Source of the DNA: Hyalella azteca
Lineage: Eukaryota > Arthropoda > Malacostraca > Amphipoda > Hyalellidae
Direction: 5' to 3'
DNA length: 64,000 nt
NCBI RefSeq assembly: GCF_000764305.2
Contig: NW_025940648.1
Coordinates: forward strand, 32,289 to 96,288
The translations under genes were made by a program, and so were the position numbers. Positions 12,001-23,521 of the stretch are shown one piece after another. Every line of letters begins with the position of its first letter. The stretch's first letter is position 1. The notes below the pieces were generated by a model, which was not told where the DNA came from, did no database searches, and saw only the letters and a list, made by a program, of their open reading frames with translations.

Positions 12001-15000
12001 AACTAATGACCAGGCCCCAGACTCCGCGTCGTCACGTGAGGGCTTCACCCCTCAGGCTGTGTCGTCACCCTTGCTCCATTCGCGCACCCTCACCCCTCTA
12101 CCCTCGAGCGTGTCTCCTATCATTCAGGAGACACGCCATATCCAGGCTTCGTTTTACTCGCATGACTCGTCAGCAACGTCAGATGTACACGACGCAACGT
12201 CAGGTGCACACGACGTAACGTCAGGTGTACACGACGCAACGTCAGGTGTACACGACGCAACGTCAGGTGTACACGACGCAACGTCAGGTGCACACGACGC
12301 AGCGTCAAGTGCACACGACGCATCAAGCTCATCATCGTGGCTTGGTCACGGTAACACCACGACGCAAAGCAATTCTTCAGTTACCGATGAGCCCCGACAT
12401 TCGGTTACTGATTGTTCATCGGACGCAGACGATGAAAGTGATGGCGGCAAAGATGAATTTGAAAGCGATGTGAACGACAAAAAAACTGCAAGATGTCCCC
12501 TAAAATCATCAGCTACGAAAACCAAACAAAGGAATTTTGTAAATCCTGCAAAACTCGCCAAGAATTCCAAGAGTCTCATGATGCCCTCTCCGCCAGACCC
12601 AGAGGTATCTTATTTCGATGAATTTTGTGCTTTATTGTATCCGTAATTGGAAAATACATAAATGATCGATTGAGATAGACGATAAGTTATGAGATAAATA
12701 CATATTTTATTCAAAAACATTAATTTGTAAGATTATTAAGTTTATGTTATGTACACACGAAACTTAGGCTCATATTTCAATGTATATAATTAAGCTTCAA
12801 TCCACAGAAGCCCAGGACATCGGCAAAGAAGAAGAGAGGCGCTGCGGCCACACAACTCGGGTGAGTTGCATGCATGGTTGAATTAATAATTCAACCATGA
12901 GTTGCATGCATCGATCCGTGGCTAACAATTAATACACTTATTCGTACTGCTAACGTGCATCGCCATTTTGATTATTTGCCTACCAAGTATTTGAAGATTA
13001 ATAGAAAATTTGTTGCAGTTTACTCAAGTTTGAAAGAAAATAATGGAAATGATAGCCTTCAGATGGATAAATTAAGTTTGCATACCCACGAATGAAATTT
13101 CTTATCAATTAATTTTCGATGCATTGCAAAAATCTACTAATAATGATCACAACTAATTATAATTTTTTAGTTATTCGTAAATTCTGAATTAAGTTTTGGT
13201 TCGCTGCACACAGGACTCTTCATAAATCGTGTGATGCTACTAGACGACGTCGCAGTGTCGCAGGCTCGGGTGAGTGTACGTCATGAGCTTCCTGTAGTAA
13301 CTTTCTCTTGCTATACGTGAACATCATGAGTACTATTCAATAACAGAACATACATATACAATGATGAGTACAATTCAATAAAAGAACAACATATACAATA
13401 TTTGTAAGAGCTTTAATATAACTTCACTAAACCACCGCCTTCATGCCAGGTGGACACCCTGTGGAGGACTTGCGCCGAATCCAAAATTTGAAGGTTTGTG
13501 CAACGCGTTCTTTTCTTTATTTTATATTTTTGGAAACACATAGTTATCCATTCTTGACTTAAGATAGCATAATTATGAAGAAAACCGTCCTGAAAGAGTT
13601 CAGTCGAGGCAATTTAAATGAAGATTCTTGGTCACATTACGACTGTTAAGGCAACCAGCAATTTTGCTGTCACTTCTTGATTGAGTTTAGACTTTGAATT
13701 TAAATTACAACATCACAATAAACACTGATCGGTTCAAGATCACATAGATTAACAAAAAATATAATTAAATTATTGATTGAAAAGAATTGAAATAAACAAT
13801 TATGGCACCTATATATTTATAATATTATTATTACTTGGGTTAATAATATATTCCTGATTTAATTATCGATCACCTAATATATATAAAAAATATAACTCAG
13901 TACTCACTGCAGTGAGTGACAGAGAGCGTATTTTCTCGTCGACGAAAACGTGAAGTCACGGACGGACAGACAGACGGACGGACGGACATGGCGAGCACAA
14001 TAGCGCTTTTTTTCCATAAATGAAAAAATGCGCTTTATTTTCCTTATAATATTTTTATAAGGAAAATATTATATATATTTATTATTTATAATATAATATT
14101 TTTTTCCTGTTTATGATAACGTGCGCATAACGTGTGCTGCGCGCCATGCTCAGGAGCACATGCTGGAGCTGCAACAGCAGACGCCCAGGACGGTGTGGGT
14201 GCGCTGCGACGACTGCGACAAGTGGCGGGAACTTACCGCCGTCCCGCCGTCTGCGGGGCCCGCTGGCGGTGAACCGTCGGGAGCAGCGGTGGACCCTGCA
14301 GACCTGCCCGACCGCTGGACCTGCCCCATGAACACTGGTAATATCTTCCTGTCTATGATAACCTACCCATTTAGGACATCATTGCACCCTAAAATGCTTG
14401 TATAATTGATGGCGCCTAGCTTACACTCACGGTTTATGTGTGTAAGCCGCAAATATTTTGGGGGAATTTCCTCGTGCATATCCTCGATCTTATCGTGTCG
14501 AGATATTACATCGAGCTAAATATTAATTTTTTTCCTGGAAGAATAGTAATGCATACTAGAACTTAGAGAAAATAATTAGACAATTTTTTGCAAAAAAGGT
14601 TTGCTCAGTTTAATGTGAATGACGCAAATTTGTTCTTGTTTTTTTTTCTAGAATATTTTTGAACGAGAGCCTGATTGCAGTTTTGGGTTTCTTTGCAAAA
14701 TTGCTATTGAACGGATATTCCTTGAATTAGCATGCAATAGGTTAAATATTATTAATGGGGGTTGGGACAAGGATTCTAGTAATGCATGAATAAGCTATCG
14801 TTGGCAACTAGCTTACTTTTATTCTATATATTATATCAAGTCAACTTGAGATCCTGGGCAAGTATATGTTGTCGAATAATATGATAATATGCGATAATTA
14901 TCTCGAAGATAGTTCACCTGTAAATTCATTGTGCTGTAATATATCATCAACTGTATATTATATCGTCAACTTGAGATGCTGGGCAAGTATAAGATGTCGA

Positions 15001-17963
15001 ATAATATGATAATATGCGATAATTATCTCGAAGATAGTTCACCTGTAAATTCATTGTGCTGTAATATATCATCAACTGTATATTATATCATCAACTTGAG
15101 ATGCTAGGCAAGTATAAGATATCGAATAATATGATAATATGCGATAATAATCTCGAAGATAGTTCACCTGTAAACTAAAGATTAATTCATAATACTGTAA
15201 TATATCATTGTTAAGTAACATTGTAAGAGTACAGCCACTACATAGAGTAAGGCATTACTATGCTAATTATTACTGTACAGACGCGAAGTATTCGAGCTGC
15301 GAAGTACCAGAGGCCATCTTGCCCAGCGACGACCCAGACTACTTCGTACACACTAACTTCACGCTCGGCTCAGGTCAATATATTGATAAAACAACAGATT
15401 TTCTCTTGAGTTGTATAAAGTTTTCTTCAATTTAATCATTTATCATTGTTGATAAAACAACAGATTTTCTATTGAGTTGTCTAAAGTTTTCTTCAATTTA
15501 ATCATTTATCATGATAACAACGATTAAATTTATATTGAAATTATCGCCCGGTACCTACCTTACCACTACCACGTCTATACGACCAACTCTTATGATAACA
15601 ACGATTTGATTTTTATTGCAATGACCGCATAACTCATTGTCTACCGACGGTTGCTTTTCCGTATATGCACATTTAAAACCAAAACACAATTTATGTCCTT
15701 GATGTTTTCAGTGTAATGTTATGTATCAGATAGCGAATGCATTTAATCGTTTCCGATGTCACCTGAAATTTCAATTCTCATTATGTATGATGTATTCTAC
15801 CTTTAGTAGACTAGGGGAAAACTTACTTCCTGTTAGAACTAACCACGGTTTATCTTTAATTCGCTTGTATAATGGAAACCTAAGACAAAATTAACCTAAT
15901 AAGTAAACTATGGTTCTTACCGTGCACGTACTGTTAGAAAAAAACGGTGGAAAAAACGGTCTTACTGGCGTTCTAGTGGCCGGCCGCCCCGTGAGAATAA
16001 ACTGTTTCGCCGTTTTTATCAGATGTATTACGGATTGCTAGTGTTAAATTAGAATAAAAACGGCGACTCGGTGTTTCTTTTCACGTGCCGACTGGCCACT
16101 GAAACGCCGGTAATACCGTTAACGGTAATTTTTCTAACAGTGTATATGATACGCATGGTATTCGTGCGGCAGAATTGGTATCACGTGACGTACTTCGAGT
16201 CGCCGGTGTGCCGCAACTGGGTGCGGGCTGAGACCGTCAGTGCCTTCACTGACCAAGACGCCGCCGCTGCTAAGGTCAACTTTACTCAATTATGAAGTGC
16301 ATCCAGTAATATTGCAATTTTATTTGCGCAGATCTCTAGCCTAATATATATAATTCTACGTTATCATTTATATCGGACCTGCAAAAATACCGCTCAACTA
16401 CTTAGAGCTGGCTCCCAAATAGAGGGTGAACGCAATAAGGCTGAAAAAGTTTTCGAAGACAAATCCTCTAGTTTGAGGATTTGGGGATTTATGAACACGC
16501 AACTTATCCGTGCAGAGGATTATAATGTGCCGAAAATATTCAAAGAGATTTAGTTAAAAATTGTACGTGGCTCAAGCCGTTGCTGTCGAGTAGTTTTCTA
16601 AATCCAGCATGCAAAACGTTCCAAATCAATTTAACTCGTGATGTTAAATGTTTTTTTTTGAAATATCGTATCATGAGTTCCAAAACGTATTGGATTTAAT
16701 GAATTACAGGAATAATTATAGTAACTTTTTTTCTAGAGTTTTCTTTATATAATTTAGAGTTCGATGAAACACTCATAATTATTCTGCCTGATTACGGGCA
16801 ATTGTTCTATATAATTAATTTATAGAGCGATTCACTGTATTGAAGTTTTTTTCAAATCTCTGACAATAAAACTGACGATGATGTCGCACTTTAGACGACG
16901 ATGTAGCTCTTCATTTGCATTATATAAATAAACAGTTTTTGCTTACTTACGATAACATTTATGCACCATCAGAAGTAGGCTACCTTTGGCCATACTTTTA
17001 GAAAAAGTTAGGAGATCGTAAGTTCATCAGCCAATCATTGGCGGTCTTCCAAGCAAAATCCCCCAATCATAGACAAGAAAATAGAGCGTAAGTACTTACG
17101 TTCACTTAGCGAGTTTTGAAAGTATGGCTCCAGAACTATATTGTTATGAGCAGCTGCAATAATTGAAACAATTCATCACTGGTGCGTGTCAATGTCTCGC
17201 CGTATCTTCGTTTAGATCACGCATTCTCTCGTATTTGTTTCTGGTCCCTAAAACTTAATTAAATTAAGGCTAATTAGGCTGTGATTTATATAAGGATTTC
17301 TTGCAGGCAAAGCGCAGCTCAGCCGCGGCAGTGAAGGCGGCCACGGCCAAGGGTCTGCCCATCGTTGAGCGCAGGAAGCGCTACTGCTTTGCTGTCAGGT
17401 GCGTCGTGGCAAAACGCGGCAACTTACTAACCAAATAGTAGTCAAAATAAACTAATCGTCAAAATAATCAAATGAATCAAATCAAATGAAATGAATCAAA
17501 TCAAATGAAATGAATCAAATCAAATGAATCAAAATAAATGAATCAACTACAGAAATTTCATCACGCTTTGTTTATGTGCATCTTCAATATTTTTAGAAAT
17601 TTGCACGGAAGTTGATGGATGGCATTAGGCAATTTGATGTCGACAGTAATGGGCTTCTGATAGATTCGTTCTATGTTTTATACCGATGGCAATCAAACGT
17701 TCTATGATACTGAGATAAGAGTCTGCAATGCGAATGGCAATTGAATTAGGAGTTGTTTAAATTGCTTTCTTAATATATTTAAATAAAGTATTAGTATTTT
17801 ATAAGCAATACTTTACAGGTACAAAGGAATAATCGATAGCTTGGCGGAGCAGTCCTGCAAACGTCCCTCGATGCAGAGCGCTGAAGCAATCGGAAACAAA
17901 CGCAAATTTTCATCCCTAAAAATTCATAAGAAGTCTTTCCTTCTTATGAACTTCACCATTTAA
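9089..17963 (+). CDS. ZCWPW-like chromatin reader: CW zinc finger plus truncated PWWP
   Basis: Exons: 9089-11467 (or to 11516), 12014-12604 (or from 12021), 12808-12860, 13214-13269, 13450-13493, 14154-14337, 15281-15373, 16141-16274, 17307-17398 and 17819-17963. Phases agree throughout, giving about 1256 residues. Residues 1-990 are Ser/Asn/Gln-rich and unrecognised, apart from a seven-residue repeat (VHDATSG) encoded at 12176-12322. The CW zinc finger spans exons 6-7: VWVRCDDCDKWREL (C1059, C1062, W1065), RWTCPMN (W1096, C1098) and C1109. CW domains bind the H3 tail, usually K4-methylated. Next come FTLGS, as at a PWWP start, and WYHVTYFESPVCRNWV, as in the later PWWP strands. The YPWWP core is absent. 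CW plus PWWP is the ZCWPW1/2 arrangement; vertebrate ZCWPW1 works with PRDM9 in meiosis, but function here is unknown. The exon 1-2 join is the least certain. A polyadenylation signal AATAAA lies at 18376. Confidence 0.72.
11451..11525 (+). repeat. Duplicated 26-bp segment carrying a splice donor
   Basis: 11451-11476 and 11500-11525 are near-identical (25 of 26 bases) and each contains TTGGG then GTCAGT, a good donor. The 49-bp offset shifts the frame, so the copies are read in different frames (DVGVSS, then CRGCWGQFS). Confidence 0.85.
12176..12322 (+). repeat. In-frame coding minisatellite, 21 bp x 7
   Basis: Seven 21-bp units of the form ACGTCAGGTGTACACGACGCA lie inside an exon of the CW-domain gene and encode repeats of VHDATSG. 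Because 21 is a multiple of three, copy-number change would keep the frame. The unit contains the palindrome-like GTGTACAC. Confidence 0.9.
12863..12910. repeat. Perfect 13-bp-arm hairpin flanked by 12-bp direct repeats at a splice donor
   Basis: The hairpin 12873-12899 (arms CATGGTTGAATTA, one-base loop) is flanked by two copies of GAGTTGCATGCA, at 12863 and 12899. The first direct repeat overlaps the donor GTGAGT at 12861. Confidence 0.8.
13891..14034 (-). mobile_element. Dispersed element with GCGCATTTTCTC inverted arms, copy 2
   Basis: Minus-strand copy of the family described at 7727, in the intron just upstream of the CW exon. It keeps the ACTGAGTTATA tail, both arms and the GTCC-type minisatellite. 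Confidence 0.8.
14820..15195 (+). repeat. 125-bp tandem repeat, three copies, intronic
   Basis: The marker CAACTTGAGAT recurs at 14842, 14967 and 15092, exactly 125 bp apart, with highly similar AT-rich sequence between. It lies in the intron that splits the CW zinc finger. Confidence 0.9.
15383..15513 (+). repeat. 66-bp tandem duplication, intronic
   Basis: Two adjacent near-identical copies begin TTGATAAAACAACAG at 15383 and 15449, just after the donor of the exon ending at 15373. Confidence 0.9.
15929..16142. mobile_element. MITE with long terminal inverted repeats abutting an exon
   Basis: The left end ACTGTTAGAAAAA at 15930 and the right end TTTTTCTAACAGT at 16130-16142 are inverted copies. 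Similarity extends inward for roughly 90 bp per arm (ACGGT, TTAC, GGCGTT, AGTGGCC and CGCCGTTTTTAT blocks). The right terminus ends in CTAACAG, used here as the putative splice acceptor of exon 16141-16274. No transposase is encoded. Confidence 0.75.
16988..17130 (-). mobile_element. MITE family GGCCATACTTT, copy 1
   Basis: Minus-orientation copy with ends GGCCATACTTTTA and GAAAGTATGGC. The interior carries GTAAGTACTTACG, TATTTTCTTGTC and GGATTTTGCTTG on the reverse strand. Related copies are at 23312 and 54722. Confidence 0.8.
17461..17545 (+). repeat. AAATGAATCAAATC tandem repeat
   Basis: About four imperfect ~20-bp units built from AAATGAATCAAATC, in the last intron but one of the CW-domain gene. 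Confidence 0.8.
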
Positions 17964-19275
17964 CATTTGAACATCAAACTTGACGAATACAAAACAAGAT
18001 TCATGCGAACGACTAATGACAGCCTCTAGTTATGCTGAAGTTTTAATTAGCTTATTAATGATTTTCGCTAGCGTCCATAAATCAAAAGAATCATTTCATT
18101 ACATAGAAAAAAATATTTTCATGCTTGTCGTCTCCACCTCGACGCTATTTGGCGAATACGTTTCATTTACATGAACACTTCTTAGGCCAACCGTATTGAA
18201 AACATTTTCAGACAATTGGTGAATGTTACAGAACACTTGAAATTAATGCACGTTATTGTAAACATTTTTAAGGCAGTTCGATATCAATATTATGCAAAAA
18301 AGGCCTGCAGGATAGAGGCATGACGAAAAATACTTATTTTCTTTGAGGATACTGAGGTAAAGATATTAAGTTTGAAATAAAAGTTGCGTTACATATGCAT
18401 TCACTTTTCACGAGATCGTTTTGATATTAAATTAGGTTTAACATTAATCTAAGTTTAGATAATGTGATGTCTCTTTATTGTACGTAATATGTAAGTCAAA
18501 AGGTTCTATTAGAATAGCTGTTTATTTCTTAGCCCGCTTGAATGACTGCTTGTTGAGTGTTCTTTGGGAGCGGATTGTACGTAGAAGTGATCTAGTTTTG
18601 TTAGGTTCATTTCATCACATATTTTACTCAACTCAACTAGTGTAAAATGTTTATTAATAGAATATAATAACTTTTATATTACGAGTTTCACTCGTACTTT
18701 TATTACCCTAATTTTCATCGACATATTTCCAACTTTGCGTCCATATCTGGTCAAACTCATCGTAGATGTGGTCAACTTGTATGTTTACCATGGAGATGTT
18801 AATGCATGTGAATAACTAAACTGCCAACGGTGATGTTTAGCTTGTGACAATTTTTTCGGTATTGCCTTCGTTCGCGAGTTATACAGATATACTGAGAAAC
18901 GACCGGCATTTCTCAGGCCGATTTTACCACGTTTTTCTTAGCTCGCTTTCGTGTCTGTGATGATCAAATCTTGCAATCGATATTTCTCAGTCGTCCCGGT
19001 GAAATAACTTTCCCGCTAGCTAGCGCTCTGAAACTTTTAGGGAAGCTCAGCTCCCGATGACAATACAATAACCAATCATTTGTTGCACGTTTCCAGGCGT
19101 ATTTATTCAATGAAATGCGTGGAATTTATTCAATTGATGCATGAAATGAAATTACATGCACCAATGTATTCCCTCGAATACAATTTTCTACAGAACTTCG
19201 AAAAGAATTTTCTTTCGTGCATTTGCGTGGCCAACTAAAATAAAATGAATATTATGTAGGACTAAAAATGAGAAA

Positions 19276-19545
19276 ATAAAATACTTGAAAAAAAAAAACT
19301 TAAAAAAAAACACGTTTTTCTTGTGGACTAAAAAGTAGAAAATCAATTATGGCACGCCCCAAAAAACGTGTGTCGGGCAGATTTATGATTAAAGCGAAAA
19401 GCACACAACACACGAATTTTGGAAATTTGATGGTGAACGTACCGCCCGACTCACGTTTTTTGGGGCGAGCCATAATTGATTTTCTACTTTTTAGTCCACA
19501 AGAAAACCGTGGTTTTTTTTAAGTTTTTTTCTAAGTATTTTATTT
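19276..19545. repeat. Foldback: two ~100-bp inverted arms
   Basis: The arm 19276-19378 is matched by the inverted arm 19443-19545 with a ~64 nt spacer. Matching blocks include AAAATACTT, TCTTGTGGACTAAAAAGTAG, AAAATCAATTATGGC and CCCCAAAAAACGTG. The outer parts are poly(A)/poly(T) rich. No open frame is present. It is either a foldback-type MITE or a recent inverted duplication. Confidence 0.85.
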
Positions 19546-21106
19546 AAACTTGCACTGACCATGAGCCGTACACGTAGAGCCGTATAACTTGCACCTAGTA
19601 TTAATTTCTAAATTAGTATAACGTTATATATTGTGAAATCCGTTCCAGAAACATTTAGCTCTGAACTCCTATTAAAGTATTGTTTCAAAATTCCAAGCAC
19701 AACTACATTCATAAACATTTATTTTTCTTTCATGGTAAAAGTTCACTTCCAAAGCTAATAATTTCCAAAGTTAATTTCCAATCTATTGCACATTCAATGG
19801 TATTTTTTGGAAGTTTTTATTTGCGGTTATTACCAGGATTCAGTATGACTTGATTCCCACATTAAAGGGAAAGCCCAGGCGCAGTTCGCTTACGTGCAGG
19901 TATTAAGAAAATATCGAACAGAGTTTGGACGAACTTTGGATAAAATTCCTCACGAAATCGGACATACTAAAATTGGGATAGAGCCCGGGCAAGCAAGTTA
20001 CGGCTCGAACAGCATATGTCTTGTATTTTCCACCTCTAAAAATATCATTTCAAGAGCATGCGTTAACCCCACACATAGTTATTTTGGGTGTCCTCTAAAT
20101 ATATACTTACATTTCATAGAGTTGATACAATTCTCAATAATACGGTTTTACGAAGGCAACAAACCAGGAGAGTTTAGTGATATGGGGTTTAATCCATTAA
20201 TTAAACAAGTATCTTGTGAGTGTGAAAGGGCTTATTCAGGGCTTGACAACCATTATCGATTGATATTTGATGCAGTGAGTTGAAAATTAGTCTATCACCG
20301 ACCTGATATTTTATCTCATGTTTGAATGAGCTAAAGCATGAATAGCAATGAGCTAAAGCATGTGCTACTCATGAAATAGAATGAGTAGTGTATGGCGTGC
20401 ATTGATGTCACGAGAGGCACGAGCTGGAGGGTCTAACCTCTTCCCCCTGCCCCACTCATGGTGGGCGGCTACAGCGATAACGGGCCGCCTGTTGTCACGG
20501 TAGCCACGGTAACTAATGTTCCATTGATCGCTGCTGTGAACCATGTTGCTCGTGTCGCTTGCAGTGCACTTCAAGCATGTCGGTTAGCCTTCTTGTCGCC
20601 CCCTATATTAATTTCCGCCGGTAACTGGGTGATGATCAAAGTTATTTTGGGATTCGCAGCCCTCGTTATTCTCTCCTTTTTGTGTAACAACAACTTATGT
20701 TTGTACTCCTATCACGGTTGACCGTCTGCTAATATGTTATTTTTACCCAATATCTATAATTTCAATTCGTAACTGAAATTCTCCATGGCAAAGTGCTCAG
20801 AGTTCTTCGATGTGAAATTTCCACGTCATTTTTATCGACCAGAATGTATCATAACAGCTCCTGCTATTATCTGTCTTTTTTTTCTGCAAGATTTTGCAGC
20901 AGTTGCGTGCCAGGAGCGATGTTGAGAAGCGTGTGACGGAACGATGTTCGCATAAGAATTATTTGGATGCAAGTCAGGCCTGGGGAATTGCGTGTGTGAC
21001 TGCGAGGTTGTGCCCGAAGTGAGTGGCTGTGAGTGAAGTTGGCATAATAATTTTTTTGGCTGAACGCGTGATCAGAAGTGTGGACCTGAAATCGTGCTAG
21101 ACGCGA

Positions 21107-21563
21107 CATTTATTCTGCTGGGAGTGAAGTTGGGGTAAAAATTATGCTGCTGCGAGCGAGGTTGGGGTAAAAGTTATGCTGCTGAGTGCGAGTTTGGGGT
21201 AAAAGTTATGCTGCTGACAGAGAGGTTGGGGTAAAATTTATGCTGCTGGGAGAGAGGTTGGGGTAAAATTCATGCTGCTGGAAGAGAGGTTGGGTAAAAT
21301 TTATGCTGCTGGGAGAGAGGTTGGGGTAAAATTCATGCTGCTGGAAGAGAGGTTGGGTAAAATTTATGCTGCTGGGAGAGAGGTTGGGGTAAAATTCATG
21401 CTGCCGGGAGAGAGGATAGGGTAAAATTTATGCTGCTGGGAGAGAGGTTGGGGCAAAATTCATGCTGCTGAGAGAAAGGTTGGGGTAAAATTCATGCTGC
21501 TGGGAGAAAGGTTGGGGTAAAATTTATGCTGCTGTTAGAAAGGTTGGGGTAAAATTCATTCTG
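21107..21563 (+). repeat. ~32-bp minisatellite, about 14 copies
   Basis: Units carry the core GAGAGGTTGGGGTAAAATTC then ATGCTGCTGG, with 31-32 bp spacing and modest divergence that rises at both edges. Confidence 0.92.
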
Positions 21564-22060
21564 TTATAATAAAAAATTATACAGATGAGAGCGAAGTTCT
21601 AGTCATATGTACGGGGCTGAGAGTCTAAAAAGTAGGGCAAGGTTGCGGCCCAACACACTGCATGCTCGGCCTGGTTGATACTGGGCCAGATCGGCCGCAT
21701 CATTTAGTGAATGCATTCACAATTTATCAAATTGGAAATCAGCTCGAAGCAATTTGGGTTGGTTACTACTGAACTGTTGAATATTGCCATGCGTTGCTTG
21801 TAGATCATATTAATTTTTTGAACTGATGTGGTCCCTAAAATTCCAAAGACAAAAATAATTTCTGCCTATATTTTGTTTGAGTTTTGGCTTGAAATTTTTT
21901 CTCCAAGCTAAATTATGTATCCATAAGGTTTTCGTGATTATTATTATTATTTATTTTATAATTTATTATTATCAGTGTCTGTTGCTATATATTATTTCGA
22001 CATCGGTGTTGAATTGCAAAAATGAGATTCTGTTAGAATTTTTTATTTTCAGCTCTTTTT

Positions 22061-22220
22061 AGCGCATTTTCTCATTTATGGAAAAAATGCACTATTGTGC
22101 TCGCCATGTCCGTCTGTCTGTCTGTCTGTCCGTCCGTCTGTCCGTCCGTCCGTGACCTCACGTTTTCGTCACGAGAAAATGCGCTCTCTGTCACTCACTG
22201 CAGTGAGTACTGAGTTATAT
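22061..22220 (+). mobile_element. Dispersed element with GCGCATTTTCTC inverted arms, copy 3
   Basis: Same order as the copy at 44077. The internal GTCC/GTCT minisatellite is expanded here, which lengthens the element. Confidence 0.85.
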
Positions 22221-23079
22221 TTTTTAAGTTTCTAATGGAAACCTCCAGAATGGAGTGCATGCATCAGTCCTACTCCTTCAAGGTCAATTTAATTCCATGC
22301 ATGTGGTAGTACAACTACATTCTTATTCATGCATGCAATATAAATCATGTCAGTAGCATGCAAGTGAGTATAATTTACATTTTAATTAATATCAATATTT
22401 GTAGGATTGAACTTAAATTTTGTAGCGTCACCCGCTCCAAAATTGATTGTGTCAGAGTAAGTTCTTCACCTAAGATATAGTCACTTCTTGATTCTTGATT
22501 TGTTCTAAAATGTATCATTTTTTTCATAGAATATTAATTTTTTTTTTAAAACAATAGAGAGTGATGCATGAGAGAAAATAAATTATTGCATTCCATCCTT
22601 TAGGATTATCGTGGTCTCTTCATATTTCATTGTTAATTCGTCATGCTCACATCTAACTTCTCTGCTTCCCATGGTGCTTCTGCGAATTATTCATGCTACA
22701 CGTACGTTTCAAAGTTTCATTCCAGTCCCATGATAAATTTCAATTTAATTCCTTATACGTATTATTCAATCATGCCTCGAACAACTTTAACAGGATTTTA
22801 ACATGTCTATAACCGGGCAATATATGACAGTTGCATACCTCTTATGATAGAATTATCTTTCTTTTACGCCTGAGATAAAAAACCTTAGTTCCGAAACCAT
22901 GATCACATGATGGTTCTCTTCCCAATTAAAAAATGTTACTTATATTTTATTCGTGCAAGTTTTGTGCTCATACCTAGGATAGTTTCATCACCATTTATCT
23001 TACACCATTTCTTTTTATATTCCAATATCAAAGACAGTATCATGTAAATATCATCCGTACAACTGTTGTCTCCTTAAAT

Positions 23080-23226
23080 GCTGCTGGTGAGGACACATAC
23101 AGCTGCTGGTGAGGTCACATACAGCTGCTGGTGAGGTCACGTACAGCTGCTGGTGAGGTCACATACAGCTGCTGATGAGGTCACGTACAGCTGCTGGTGA
23201 GGTCACATACAGCTGCTGGTGAGGTC
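23080..23226 (+). repeat. 22-bp minisatellite, about 6.7 copies
   Basis: Unit GCTGCTGGTGAGGTCACATA plus CA, with alternation of ACATAC and ACGTAC between units. Confidence 0.92.
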
Positions 23227-23311
23227 TCTTATCTCCAAGTGTTAAATAATTAAGCAGGCATTAAAAATCCCGCAAATCGCGTGCAGCGCTCGGCGGGGCT
23301 TCCGTATCAGC

Positions 23312-23521
23312 GGCCATACTTTCAAAACTCGCTAAGTGAACGTAAGTACTTACGCTCTATTTTCTTGTCTGTGATTGGTGGATTTTGCTTGAAAGGCCGT
23401 CAATGAACGTAAGTACTTACGCTCTATTTTCTTGTCTGTGATTGGTGGATTTTGCTTGAAAGGCCGTCAATGATTGGCTGATGAACTTACGATCTCTTAA
23501 CTTTTTTTGAAAGTATAGGCC
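23312..23521 (+). mobile_element. MITE family GGCCATACTTT, copy 2 with internal duplication
   Basis: Ends GGCCATACTTTCAAAACTCG and CTTTTTTTGAAAGTATAGGCC. An interior block of ~65 bp starting GAACGTAAGTACTTACG is present twice in tandem (from about 23338 and 23404), making this copy longer than those at 16988 and 54722. Confidence 0.85.

Noticed and set aside
19894..20283. 129-residue plus-strand frame
   Set aside because: No recognisable domain, no splice or promoter support, and composition like surrounding AT-rich DNA.
23080..23226. Possible CRISPR-like array (evenly spaced repeats), as with the other arrays in the window
   Set aside because: Repeats are head-to-tail with no unique spacers, and the DNA is clearly eukaryotic with spliceosomal introns.
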